Notes: generated from the sequence alone by a model not told the origin. DNA of 39,623 nt from an uncultured Dialister sp. (GCA_934193095.1 CAKPUX010000015.1:1-39623); one strand, 5' to 3'. Positions 8,745 to 16,738 are shown, counted from the first letter of the stretch. Numbers and translations are program-made.

Positions 8745-9057
8745 GGGATGATCCTTCGGGAAAAATAGTGGCTAGTGACTGGGGATTAGGGATTAGGAGT
8801 TCCCCTTAATTGCGTTTGAAAGAAGTTCAGCAGGTTCTATAGGTAGGGCGGGGATGGTGTAGCGCATAAAAATCAGAAGCGCCGCGAAATTTTGATAGCG
8901 CTTCGCGCCGTCATCTCGAGCGTAGCCGAGAGATCTTCCTTGCAGAACGGTCAGCGTACCAATTGCGCTATTTCGATCACCGCTCATTGCTAATCCCTAG
9001 CTACTCATCCCTGATTTCAAACTTCAAGATTCCATGTGGCTAACCCCACGCCCCATT
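8745..9057. repeat. Intergenic repeat mosaic between ecfT and truA
   Basis: No gene is visible. In order there are GKGAYTR heptamers (8770-8805), a TTGCGTTTGAAAG segment, GGTTC-spaced 9-base units, a GCGC/GCGCCGC hairpin copy at about 8857-8888, a half copy of the inverted-end element starting CGTCATCTCGAGCGTAGCCG (8908-8960), and reverse heptamers with a TTTCAAACTT motif (8985-9032). Confidence 0.8.
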
Positions 9058-9861
9058 CTATCTCATGACTACATACAGCGCGATGAGGGCGCCGGTCACG
9101 AGGGCAATGGCGATGAAGGCATTTCTATCCCGCCAGGTGTAGGAGAGTTGGTGCATCTTGGTACGTCCTTCGCCGCCGCGATAGCAGCGGGCTTCCATGG
9201 CGGTCGCGAGGTCGTCGGCGCGGCGGAAGGCGGAGATGAAGAGCGGGACGAGGAGTGGGATCATGTTCTTGGCGCGCTGCCAAAGATTGCCGTTCACGAA
9301 GTCAGCGCCTCGGGAGGACTGGGCTTTCATGATGCGGTCAGTTTCTTCCAAAAGTGTCGGGATGAAACGGAGCGCGATGGTCATCATCATGGCGAGCTCG
9401 TGCGCGGGAACCCCGAAGCGACGGAATGGCATCAGGAGGTCTTCGATGCCGTCGGTCAGGACGATCGGGCTCGTGGTATAGGTGAGAAGCGAGGAGAAGG
9501 CGATGAGGAAGACGAGGCGCAGTGTCATGACGATGCCGTTCCTGATGCCTTCTTCGCTGATGTGGATGAATTTCCATGAAAAGATTTCCGTCCCCGGGGT
9601 GGTGAGGATGTGGATGAGCATGGTGAAAACAAGGATCACCCAGAGGGGCTTGATGGCCTTCCAGATCATTTTCGCAGGTACGCCGGAGAGGGCGATGGCA
9701 AGGAAGGTGAAGCCAGCGACGACTATGTAGGAATACAGGTTGTTCGCGAGGAAAATCGCGACGATGAAGATCATGGTACATAGGATCTTCGCACGGGGAT
9801 CCATCTGGTGCAGGTACGAATGGCCGGGATAGTACTGGCCGAGGGTCATATCAGTGAGCAT
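9058..9861 (-). CDS. ecfT: ECF transporter transmembrane subunit (EcfT)
   Basis: This 267-residue integral membrane protein has at least five predicted membrane segments. Its two family coupling motifs, SSRG (in KAQSSRGADF) and CYRGG (in AMEARCYRGGEG), lie in the long cytoplasmic helices that touch the two ATPases. It is the shared energy-coupling component for vitamin or metal uptake with exchangeable S-components, none of which is in the window. The start overlaps the end of ecfA2 by 11 bases. With B12 so central to this locus a cobalamin S-component elsewhere is tempting, but nothing here shows it. Confidence 0.95.
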   Translation of the reverse strand: MLTDMTLGQYYPGHSYLHQMDPRAKILCTMIFIVAIFLANNLYSYIVVAGFTFLAIALSGVPAKMIWKAIKPLWVILVFTMLIHILTTPGTEIFSWKFIHISEEGIRNGIVMTLRLVFLIAFSSLLTYTTSPIVLTDGIEDLLMPFRRFGVPAHELAMMMTIALRFIPTLLEETDRIMKAQSSRGADFVNGNLWQRAKNMIPLLVPLFISAFRRADDLATAMEARCYRGGEGRTKMHQLSYTWRDRNAFIAIALVTGALIALYVVMR

Positions 9862-10720
9862 GTGTCTTACCTCCCAGCATCTTTGCCATTTTTTCTACGG
9901 CTTCTTCGGTCGTTTTTGCCTCTTCCGGCACGGGGATGCCCTTCTCTTTCAGGTAGAGGAGGGTCTGTGTGAGGGGCGGAGCGTCGACGCCGCAGGCCTG
10001 CAGTTCTTCTCTGTGGTGGAGGAAGATATCCATCGGTTCGCCGTCCAGCACAAGGCGGCCTTTGTGCATGACGAGAAGGCGGGTCGCAAGGCGTGCGATG
10101 TCATCCATATTATGCGAGACAAGAATGACGGAGAATACGCCTTTCTTGTACCAGCTCTGGATGCGGGAGAAAATTTCCCGCCGCCCGATGGGATCAAGGC
10201 CTGCCGATGGTTCGTCCAAGATGAGGAAATCCGGGTGCATCGCGATGACGCCGGCAATGGCGACGCGGCGCTGCTGCCCGCCGGAGAGGCGGAAGGGTGA
10301 GCGGCCTGCGAAGGTGTCGTAGTCAAGACCGGCAAATTTCATAGCGCTTTTCACGCGCTTTCCGGCCTCTTCTTCATCACACCCCAGATTCATCGGCCCG
10401 AAGGCGATGTCTTTGGCGACGGTTTCTTCGAAAAGCTGGTGCTCCGGGTACTGGAAAACCATGCCGACCGAGTGGCGCTTGGCGACGGCGGCTTTGGATT
10501 TCTCAGCAAGGTCGACACCATCGATGGTGACCTTGCCGCAGGTCGGATGGATGAGCCCATTCAGGTGCTGGATGAGTGTCGATTTCCCGCTCCCTGTATG
10601 ACCGATAATGCCGATGAATTCTCCTTTTTCGATGGTGAGATCGACATCATCCAGAGCCGTCTTTTCAAATGGCGAGCCCTTGCCATAAATATAACTTATA
10701 TGTTCGACGCGTATGGACAT
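9851..10720 (-). CDS. ecfA2: ECF transporter ATPase subunit (EcfA2)
   Basis: This 289-residue ABC ATPase has Walker A GHTGSGKST, Q-loop FQYPEHQLFEETV, signature LSGGQQRRVAIAG and Walker B LILDEPSAGLDP, all in the expected order. It pairs with EcfA1 to power uptake through EcfT. Its start lies inside the end of ecfA1 (25-base overlap), and it overlaps ecfT at the other end, so the three genes form one tight operon. The paralogue order A1-A2-T is the usual Firmicute one. Confidence 0.95.
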   Translation of the reverse strand: MSIRVEHISYIYGKGSPFEKTALDDVDLTIEKGEFIGIIGHTGSGKSTLIQHLNGLIHPTCGKVTIDGVDLAEKSKAAVAKRHSVGMVFQYPEHQLFEETVAKDIAFGPMNLGCDEEEAGKRVKSAMKFAGLDYDTFAGRSPFRLSGGQQRRVAIAGVIAMHPDFLILDEPSAGLDPIGRREIFSRIQSWYKKGVFSVILVSHNMDDIARLATRLLVMHKGRLVLDGEPMDIFLHHREELQACGVDAPPLTQTLLYLKEKGIPVPEEAKTTEEAVEKMAKMLGGKTHAH

Positions 10721-11571
10721 AGTGCTTCTCCCAGCTCCTCATCTGTCATGCAATCTTCAGGAATCTCGTAACCTTTTTTCCGAAGCCCATGGGCAAGGTC
10801 GGCAGCGACCGGGACATCGAGCCCCATGGCCGTCAGCTTGTCTGCCTGCGAGAAGACTTCGCGTGCTGTCCCCTGCATCTGGAGCTTCGTGCGGTCGACG
10901 ACCAGCACATGATCCGCCGTCACAGCTTCCTCCATGAAATGGGTGATCAGCACGATGGTGATCCCTTCCGAGCGGTTCAGCTCATGGATGGTATCCATGA
11001 CTTCCTTGCGTCCCAGAGGGTCGAGCATCGCCGTCGGTTCGTCCAGGACGATGCAGTCCGGATGCATCGCGAGTACGCCGGCGATGGCGATCCTCTGCTT
11101 CTGTCCGCCGGAGAGCATCGCCGGTGAATGCGTACGATAGGCGCTCATGCCGACTTTTTCCAGCGCATAGTCCACGCGCTTTCGGATCTCGTCTGCGGGT
11201 ACCCCCAGGTTCTCCGGGCCAAAGGCGACGTCTTCTTCGACGATGGCCGCGACCAGCTGGTTATCCGGATTCTGAAAGACCATGCCGACTTTCTGCCGGA
11301 TGTCCCAGATATGCTCCATGTCGCTGGTCTTCATGCCTTCTACGATGACCTCGCCCGCCGTCGGAAGATACAGGGCATTGAGATGCCTGGCGAGTGTAGA
11401 CTTGCCGCTCCCATTTGTGCCAATGATGGCGGTGAAGGATCCCCTCGGGATCGTGCAGGTCACATCCGACAGCGCGTCGAATGTCTTCCCGTCCTCCGTC
11501 TCGAAGGTATGTGTCAAATGACGGATGTCGAAGAGGATCTCTTTCCCATCCTGTGTCATAGTTTCTTCCAT
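10696..11571 (-). CDS. ecfA1: ECF transporter ATPase subunit (EcfA1)
   Basis: This 291-residue ABC ATPase has Walker A GTNGSGKST, Q-loop FQNPDNQLVA, signature LSGGQKQRIAIAG and Walker B IVLDEPTAMLDP. I place the start at the ATG at 11571 because a GGAAAGAGGA site precedes it. The longer open frame to 11625 adds 18 residues with no ribosome site. It is the first gene of the ecfA1-ecfA2-ecfT operon. The ribosomal protein genes that often precede this operon in Firmicutes are absent. Confidence 0.94.
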   Translation of the reverse strand: MEETMTQDGKEILFDIRHLTHTFETEDGKTFDALSDVTCTIPRGSFTAIIGTNGSGKSTLARHLNALYLPTAGEVIVEGMKTSDMEHIWDIRQKVGMVFQNPDNQLVAAIVEEDVAFGPENLGVPADEIRKRVDYALEKVGMSAYRTHSPAMLSGGQKQRIAIAGVLAMHPDCIVLDEPTAMLDPLGRKEVMDTIHELNRSEGITIVLITHFMEEAVTADHVLVVDRTKLQMQGTAREVFSQADKLTAMGLDVPVAADLAHGLRKKGYEIPEDCMTDEELGEALCPYASNI

Positions 11572-11897
11572 ATGTCCTCTTTCCTTAGAGTAAAACAGGA
11601 AGCGGACAGAGATCCTCCCCGCCACCTGCTGCTAACCGGGATAACAATGATACTTAATAATAACAAATATGGTTCTTCATAGTCAATTTATATTGTATCG
11701 ATAGCACGGTAAATTGTCAATTTATTTCTATTGCTATAGTCGACAATAGAAAGGCTCTGGCTTTTTCCATTTGCGAGAATTGCTATGTGAAGAGGGGAAG
11801 CGCAGAAGATGCCACCAGCGGGGACGCCGTGTTTCCCCAATCCCCAGCCCCCTTCTCTCATGCTATAATAAGGACATACAAAAGGAGTCACCCATCT
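11572..11897. promoter_or_regulatory. Divergent promoter region, ecf operon and EamA transporter
   Basis: This gene-free stretch separates ecfA1 (minus) from the transporter gene (plus). For the ecf operon there is TTGACT (plus 11681-11686), an 18-base spacer and TATTAT (11657-11662) on the minus strand. For the transporter, TGCTATAAT at 11861-11869 is an extended -10 with a poor -35. A direct repeat GTCAATTTAT or a near match (11682-11691 and 11716-11725) could bind a regulator. Confidence 0.5.
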
Positions 11898-12767
11898 ATG
11901 TCACAAACATTTTATGCCGCACTCGTTTTGGTCGGCGGCGCTTCCTATGGTATCATTTCCACACTCGTCAAGCTCTCCTATCGGTCGGGCTTTTCTATCA
12001 ATGACGTCTCTTCCATCCAGTATTTTCTTGGATTTCTTCTGCTCTGGACCATCTGGCTTCTCCGCGTGCGAAGATTCCCTGCGAAAAAGACCGCACTGGC
12101 CTTTCTCCTGACCGGTATTCCGCTCTCAGGCACCACCATGCTCTACAACCACGCGCTGGAGACCCTGCCCGCTTCGCTCGCCGTCATCTTCCTTTTCCAG
12201 TCCATCTGGCTCGGCACGCTCGCCGAGTGCGTGATCCGACGGGAGAAGCCCACCCGCCTCCGTCTCCTTTCCATCGCGATCGTCCTCGCAGGCACTGTAC
12301 TGGGTGCGGGCGTGATCGGAAGCGCTGCCGCCTTTCCCTTCTCCATCGGCATGCTTTGGGGATTTGCTGCCGCGATTTCCTACACCACCGGCCTTCTCTG
12401 CATGAACCGCATCGGGCGAGACATCCATCCCATCACCAAAAGCACCCTCATGGTAAGCGGCGCGCTCGTGATGGTTCTCCTCTTTCTGCCGCCTGACCTT
12501 CCGGTATCGCCCGCGCATTTTGCCTCTATCCTCCCCTACGGAATTCCCCTCACCCTCTTCGGTGTCTTCCTCCCGCCGCTCCTCTTTAGCAGCGGGATGC
12601 CGCACATCTCCCCCGGCCTCGGCAGTCTTCTCGCTGCCAGCGAGCTCCCCGCCGCCCTCTTCTTCTCCTTCCTGCTTCTCGGCGAATCGATCACCTTCCT
12701 GCAGATCATCGGCATCGTCATGATCCTTTTCGGGATCTGGCTGGGGAACAGGAAACATGTAGTATAA
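11898..12767 (+). CDS. EamA/DMT-superfamily transporter
   Basis: This 289-residue protein has about ten hydrophobic segments arranged as two EamA repeats, as in drug/metabolite transporters such as RhaT or YdcZ-like exporters. The start is at 11898, where AAAGGAG lies about 11 bases upstream. The longer frame from 11787 runs through the promoter and has no ribosome site. A conserved proline-rich 'GIPLSGTTMLYNHALETLPASLA' region fits the first repeat. The substrate is not predictable. The HAD gene follows 30 bases later on the same strand and is probably co-transcribed. Confidence 0.88.
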   Translation: MSQTFYAALVLVGGASYGIISTLVKLSYRSGFSINDVSSIQYFLGFLLLWTIWLLRVRRFPAKKTALAFLLTGIPLSGTTMLYNHALETLPASLAVIFLFQSIWLGTLAECVIRREKPTRLRLLSIAIVLAGTVLGAGVIGSAAAFPFSIGMLWGFAAAISYTTGLLCMNRIGRDIHPITKSTLMVSGALVMVLLFLPPDLPVSPAHFASILPYGIPLTLFGVFLPPLLFSSGMPHISPGLGSLLAASELPAALFFSFLLLGESITFLQIIGIVMILFGIWLGNRKHVV

Positions 12768-12797
12768 TGAAAGAAAATGATTCTCCAAGGAGGCCCT

Positions 12798-13559
12798 ATG
12801 AAGAAATACTTTTTCTTTGATATCGACGGCACGCTGACCACGCCGCTTACTGCCGACTATCCCGACAGCACAAGAGAAGCCATCCGACGCCTCCAAAAGG
12901 CAGGGCACTTTGTCTCGCTGGCGACCGGACGCATTCAGGCAGATGCCTGGCAGGTCGCGTGTGACCTTGGCATCACAGCCGCTGTCTCCGATGGAGGAAA
13001 TGCGGTCACCATAGACGGCAAGATCCTCTATGATGAAGGTCTTGCGCTTGAAGACTGCTTCGCGATGCTCTCTGCCATCGACTGCGAGAAGCATCCCTGG
13101 GCGCTTGCGATCAGAAACGAGAAATACCGCATCACGACTACGGACAGCTACCTTGCGAAGGTGAAAGACCGCTACTACAAGACGGAAGTAGACCCCGCTT
13201 TTGATTTTCACACTGCCTCCGTCATCCACAAGATCTTCATCGCCTGCAGCAAGCAGGAGGAAGCGGAGATCCCCTTGGGCCCACTCCCTCACGTCTGGTT
13301 CCGTGCGGACACCATGCTCATCGAGCCGATCCATAAGGAGCACGGCATCAAAGAGCTTCAGCGCCGCTTCGCCATTCCGGATGAAGACATCGTTGTCTTT
13401 GGCGACGGCATGAATGACCGCACCATGTTCCGCCCCGAATGGTTCTCCATCGCCATGGGAAATGCCAAGCCACAGCTCAAGGAAAAAGCCAAGTACATCA
13501 CCAGCAGGGCCGATGAAGACGGCATCTATGAAGCATGCAGGCGGTTTGGATGGATTTGA
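12798..13559 (+). CDS. Cof-type HAD-superfamily phosphatase
   Basis: This 253-residue protein opens with the HAD motif I, FFDIDGTLTTPL (nucleophile and acid Asp residues at about 7 and 9), and ends with motif IV VFGDGMNDRTMF and a conserved AMGNAKPQLKEKAKY. This is the pattern of Cof/YbiV sugar or nucleotide phosphatases. The start at 12798 has AAGGAGG 7 bases upstream. It follows the transporter gene closely and ends in a clear terminator. The substrate is unknown. Members of this family are promiscuous phosphatases. Confidence 0.92.
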   Translation: MKKYFFFDIDGTLTTPLTADYPDSTREAIRRLQKAGHFVSLATGRIQADAWQVACDLGITAAVSDGGNAVTIDGKILYDEGLALEDCFAMLSAIDCEKHPWALAIRNEKYRITTTDSYLAKVKDRYYKTEVDPAFDFHTASVIHKIFIACSKQEEAEIPLGPLPHVWFRADTMLIEPIHKEHGIKELQRRFAIPDEDIVVFGDGMNDRTMFRPEWFSIAMGNAKPQLKEKAKYITSRADEDGIYEACRRFGWI

Positions 13560-13560
13560 A

Positions 13561-13587
13561 AAAGCAGCCCCGGGCTGCTTTTTTTAG
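13561..13587 (+). terminator. Intrinsic terminator after the HAD phosphatase gene
   Basis: A hairpin with AAAGCAGCCC and GGGCTGCTTT arms and a seven-T run begins right after the TGA. A GCGGCGC/GCGCCGC repeat hairpin follows at about 13603-13636. Confidence 0.9.
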
Positions 13588-13730
13588 TGAGGAGTGAAGA
13601 TTGGTGGTGCGGCGCAAAAAATATAGAGCGCCGCGAATTTTTTATAGGATGCAGTTCAGTCCGAATACTGGCATAAGACGGAACCGTGATGACTGCATGA
13701 TTCATGAGCGTCGCCTATAGCATCTTGCAT

Positions 13731-13759
13731 AAAAAAAGAGAAGCGACATGCGCCGCTTC
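13731..13759 (-). terminator. Intrinsic terminator at the 3' end of the structured RNA
   Basis: On the minus strand GAAGCG, an 8-base loop and CGCTTC are followed by TCTTTTTTT. There is no minus-strand gene for it to serve, so it most simply ends the non-coding transcript coming from about 14440. Confidence 0.7.
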
Positions 13760-14440
13760 CAAAGGGGTTGGAGCTGGTTGGGCTCCGTAATGAGAACCTG
13801 TATAATAGCTTTCGTAGAAAGTTATTACCAAAGAGAGGGAGCCAGGATGGCATTCCCTGATGCCATCCTGACAGAAGGACGATAACGTCCCAAGGAGGTC
13901 GAGTCAGCCGGATAGGCCGGCCAAGAGTGGAGGAAATATCCTCCTATAGGAACTTCCCTAAGGGAAGGATCTGTAAAAGGGGGCGATGATTCCATTTCCC
14001 TGTTGAAACCATCGCTGAAGGGAGATGAACCATGGGGAACGAAAACCCCACAGGTATATGTAAACCTCAGATACTGAGGAATACATCATATATAGTCACT
14101 TCCGAAGAAGTATTCGTAGAAGGGGTGGTGATGATCATTTTCCCAAAAGAAATGAAATTTCTTTATGACCATCACCGGAAAGGAGATGAACCATGGAGAA
14201 AAATCCCCACAGGTATATGTAAAGCCCGAAGGCATTACATCGATAGTATCGCTGATATCCACATACAGGGATGCTCCGGGCCATCAAGGCCGGATTCCGG
14301 ATAAGCTCGGAGATCTTTACTGACATCAGCCTTTGCGAAAAAGCGAGAAGTTCCGTTGACCTACTCGGAGAATAGTGTTCCCTGTCACCATCCTCAGCAA
14401 AAGGGGCTCTGCTTCATTGATCCTCATCATGCCGCAGAAG
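13731..14440 (-). ncRNA. Candidate large structured non-coding RNA with duplicated module
   Basis: About 700 bases carry no convincing ORF but many stable hairpins. Two copies of a three-part module are visible on the minus strand, at 14127-14240 and 13983-14086. Each has a hairpin built on ATGTA...TTACAT, then ATACCTGTG, then a G4/C4 hairpin, then the linker ATGGTTCATCTCC, then a long stem. The stem sequences differ between copies yet stay paired. The minus strand is favoured: at four places it gives G-U pairs where the plus strand would have A-C mismatches (for example GGTGATGGTCAT with ATGATCATCACC). Loops closed as C(TTCG)G occur twice. More hairpins lie at 13843-13870, 13877-13890, 13907-13921, 13929-13944 and 13953-13967. 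The RNA lies downstream of two cobalamin riboswitches and ends in its own terminator. I do not recognise it as a known RNA class. Confidence 0.65.
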
Positions 14441-14445
14441 GAAAT

Positions 14446-14482
14446 CAAAAATTCCACCCTTTTGGATAGAAAAAGGGTGGAA
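14446..14482 (-). terminator. Terminator of the second (downstream) cobalamin riboswitch
   Basis: On the minus strand ATTCCACCCTTTTT and AAAAGGGTGGAAT pair and are followed by TTTTTGATTT. It sits between riboswitch B and the structured RNA and is the natural on/off point for transcription into it. Confidence 0.8.
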
Positions 14483-14548
14483 TATGCACGTCAAAAGGAC
14501 TTGCAGTCAAGCACACCTTCCTATCGCTCGTAGGTCAAACGGTTGTAC

Positions 14549-14705
14549 AAAACAGGCAGTTCTCCTGACTCTGCTTCCTCGCTCCTCCAGCCTTCCCGAT
14601 CTCCTCAAATCAGTGACTTTGTTGGATTCACTCTGCATTACAGTGGCGGGACCGTGCCGGTCTTTCACCGGTCTTCCCTATTAAGCCCTACAGGGCACCT
14701 GTTTT
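14549..14705 (-). promoter_or_regulatory. Cobalamin riboswitch B (second of a tandem pair)
   Basis: The minus strand has the cobalamin aptamer landmarks. These are the P1 pair AAAACAGG/CCTGTTTT, GGGAAGACCGGTGAAAGACCGG, the core GGTCCCGCCACTGTAA, and the B12 box CAGAGTCAGGAGAACTGCC (plus 14555-14573). Binding of a cobalamin would change the choice between the downstream terminator at 14446-14482 and an open structure. No protein gene follows on this strand. The next sequence is the structured RNA. Confidence 0.92.
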
Positions 14706-14738
14706 CTTATGAAGTTATCAAGTACCGAAATCCCCATT

Positions 14739-14767
14739 AAAAAACCTCTTTGCACGAACGCAAAGAG
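14739..14767 (-). terminator. Terminator of the first (upstream) cobalamin riboswitch
   Basis: CTCTTTGC and GCAAAGAG pair around a 6-base loop on the minus strand and are followed by GTTTTTTAA. It lies between the two aptamers, so riboswitch A has its own transcription-termination platform. Confidence 0.85.
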
Positions 14768-14820
14768 ACATCTGTAAAGACATCCCCTTCCCATCGCTCG
14801 TGGGTCATAACGGTGATCCA

Positions 14821-14966
14821 AGATAAGCAGTTCTCCTGACTCTGCTTCCTCGCTTATCCGTCTTCCCGATCTCTCAGTGACATTATGGATTCGCTCTGCA
14901 TTACAGTGGCGGGACCGTGCCGGCATTTCACCGGTCTTCCCTATTAAGCCTTTAAGGCACTTACCT
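14821..14966 (-). promoter_or_regulatory. Cobalamin riboswitch A (first of a tandem pair)
   Basis: This has the same aptamer layout as riboswitch B: AGGTAAG/CTTATCT as P1, GGGAAGACCGGTGAAATGCCGG, GGTCCCGCCACTGTAA, and the B12 box CAGAGTCAGGAGAACTGCT (plus 14826-14844). The two aptamers are very alike in the core and differ in P1 and the peripheral arms, so they look like a duplication that has had time to diverge. Confidence 0.92.
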
Positions 14967-14986
14967 TTTCTTATTCGGTTGAATAC

Positions 14987-15015
14987 ATGATAGCACCATT
15001 TGGCATGCATGTCAA
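14987..15015 (-). promoter_or_regulatory. Promoter of the tandem riboswitch transcript
   Basis: On the minus strand a perfect TTGACA (plus 15010-15015), a 17-base spacer and TATCAT preceded by TGC (14987-14992) would start transcription about 15 bases before the first aptamer. Confidence 0.75.
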
Positions 15016-15039
15016 TGAGAAATTCATGAATGCGTTTAG

Positions 15040-15831
15040 GAAATAAATTGAGATGAGCCTCTGGTGGCTAGTGACTGGTGGCTGGTGACTGGTGACTGGT
15101 GACTAGTGACTAAAAGACTAAAAGACTAAGAGACTAAGAGACCAGGAGACATCAGACTCTCGTATCGTCATTTCGAGAGAAGCGAGAAATCTTTGTCATT
15201 CGCGGCCCAGCGATCGATGTTTGGAAACCTCAAACGGGAAACCCGCCATCCGCAGACCCTCAGGCATCGCCCCATACATATTCGCGGCGCTTCTATATTC
15301 TTATGCGCCGCACCACCATTTCGCATTTCTCATTTCTAATTTCTCATTCAATCGAGGCTTTCAAACGTAATCAAGGGGCGAGCCGCCCCCAGGACTAAGT
15401 TTGAAAGCAGAAATGAGTAGGTAGGAATTGAGGATTGGGTTTGCATACAGCGTGATTCTTCTCAGCTGAGCAGGCCCTTGGAGAAGGGCCGCGCCAAAGG
15501 CGCAGGATAGAGTGCCTCGAAGAGGCACAATCCATCGTAGCGGGGTTCACCTCGTCTGTGTCAGACCTTTTTCCTGTTATCCCATATGTTCGCTTTACCA
15601 TTCTGCAGAGTTCTGCCCCTTCGGGGCAGTCTATCCCGGCCTTTGGCCGCCCCCTTCTCCAAGGGGGGACGCGTTTTAAGCTTATTTCAATACTTCGCGG
15701 CCCTTCCATCATTTTATGCGCCGCACTACCACTTCGCATTTCTCATTTCTAATTTCTCATTCAATCGAGGCTTTCAAACGTAATCAAGGGGCGAGCCGCC
15801 CGCAGGGCTAACCCTGAACCCCAAAAGCAGC
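15040..15831. repeat. Long intergenic repeat mosaic
   Basis: No gene is visible. The stretch holds GKGAYTR heptamers (15066-15112), 8-base AGACTAAR units (15110-15150), a half copy of the inverted-end element (15166-15200), and reversed GCGGCGC/GCGCCGC hairpins at about 15282-15317 and 15694-15730. It also has two near-identical copies of a TCTCATTTCTAATTTCTCATTC ... TTTCAAACGTAATCAAGG segment (about 15325-15385 and 15740-15800). Short GCCCCTTCGGGGC-type hairpins lie between. Confidence 0.8.
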
Positions 15832-15853
15832 CCGCGAGCGGACTGCTTTTTTA
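15832..15853 (-). terminator. Terminator-like hairpin after the MsrA homologue
   Basis: GCAGTCCGC and GCGGGCTGC pair on the minus strand with one U-G wobble and are followed by TTTT, immediately after the stop codon at 15854. Confidence 0.7.
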
Positions 15854-16423
15854 TTAGTGTATGATCTTTAATTCTTCCAGCAAATGAATATCGATGGGGG
15901 TATATGCATCCGGGTGACTTCTGAGATAGTGCTGCTCTTCTTCGACCGCAGGGTAGAAATTCACAAGCTCTTTCATCTCTGTCCTGACCTTCGGGCGCAC
16001 CTTCCCTTCTCCTTCGAATTCATTGACAACAAGAGCATTGTCCGTCATCTGATGCGCGACGCCGCGATTCTGCAGGAAAACAAGGAAGTAGCTGATCTGT
16101 GGCACATCCTCCTTGCTCGTATAGTAGATCCCGCTTCGGTACTGCGGGCCGACATATTTTCCCTGAATGCCATCGGTGTAAGGATTGATGATGGTGAAGA
16201 ATACATTAAGGAGCATACCGATGTCGATTTTCTTCGGATTGTACGTGACCTTCACGCACTCCACAGCCTCTGCGCTCCCATCGGCGACCTGCTCCTTCGT
16301 CGGAGCTTCGATACAGCTATTCGCATAGCCCGCCTTAGTATCTACGACACCGTAGATTCTGGAAAACACTTCCTGCAGCCCATGGAATGAGCCACCGGCT
16401 AAGTATAGATCTTTGGTAAACAA
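15854..16423 (-). CDS. MsrA-family protein lacking the catalytic cysteine
   Basis: The 189-residue protein aligns by eye along its length with peptide methionine-(S)-sulfoxide reductase: YLAGGSFHGLQEVFSRIYGV at the N-terminus, SAEAVECVKVTYNP in the middle, GPQYRSGIYY and EEEQHYL near the end. The hallmark GCFWG is here GSFHG, so the catalytic Cys is Ser (TCA codon) and the substrate-binding Trp is His. The conserved GND before GxQYRS is GKY, and the TGHAEAV His is missing. The start is a TTG with AAAGGAG 9 bases upstream, and no ATG fits better. The frame is intact and ends in a terminator, so it is not an obvious pseudogene. Reductase activity is unlikely. It may be a binding or regulatory derivative. 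Confidence 0.8.
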   Translation of the reverse strand: MFTKDLYLAGGSFHGLQEVFSRIYGVVDTKAGYANSCIEAPTKEQVADGSAEAVECVKVTYNPKKIDIGMLLNVFFTIINPYTDGIQGKYVGPQYRSGIYYTSKEDVPQISYFLVFLQNRGVAHQMTDNALVVNEFEGEGKVRPKVRTEMKELVNFYPAVEEEQHYLRSHPDAYTPIDIHLLEELKIIH

Positions 16424-16738
16424 TGTATGATTCTCCTTTTCACGCTGCGCGCATCATGGGCGCATTGAGAGGTAAGTCAAGGGTTCAGGTTGATGGGTTC
16501 AGGGTTAGTCCATTGGGCGTACCGCCCTTTGATTGCGTTTGAAAGCCTTGTTTGAATAAGAAATTAGAAATGCGAAATGGTGGTGCAGCGCATAATAATA
16601 TAGAAGCGCCGCGGAGTATATATGAGGCGATGCCCGAAAATGGCATTTCAGTCACCAGTCACTAGTCACTAGTCACTAGTCACCAGTCACTCCTAATCCC
16701 TAGCTACTCATCCCTAGCCACTAGCTACCAGTCACTAG
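16424..16738. repeat. Intergenic repeat mosaic
   Basis: No gene is visible. It contains GGGTTCA units, a GGGCGTACCGCCCTTTGATTGCGTTTGAAAGC segment in pieces (about 16505-16545), AGAAATK units, a GCAGCGC/GCGCCGC hairpin (16580-16614), and a long reverse array of CAGTCAC/TAGTCAC heptamers (16650-16740) that runs right up to the meaB stop codon. Confidence 0.85.

Noticed and set aside
8793..8987. Short ORFs inside the intergenic repeats (also at 15395-15739, 14681-15010 and 38618-38881)
   Set aside because: They are made of repeat units or riboswitch sequence, have no ribosome sites, and their products change with each repeat copy.
13778..13806. TTGGGC-17-TATAAT promoter on the plus strand leading into the structured RNA region
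   Set aside because: It would drive the opposite strand. Four wobble-versus-mismatch tests, the TTCG loops, the riboswitches and the terminators all favour the minus strand. One hairpin at 13803-13827 does favour the plus strand, so an antisense transcript is not fully excluded.
14032..14304. 90-codon plus-strand ORF with a ribosome-like GGAGATG before its ATG
   Set aside because: It runs through the RNA hairpins, and the second repeat copy cannot be read in the same frame beyond nine codons (stop). The apparent ribosome site is the complement of the RNA linker.
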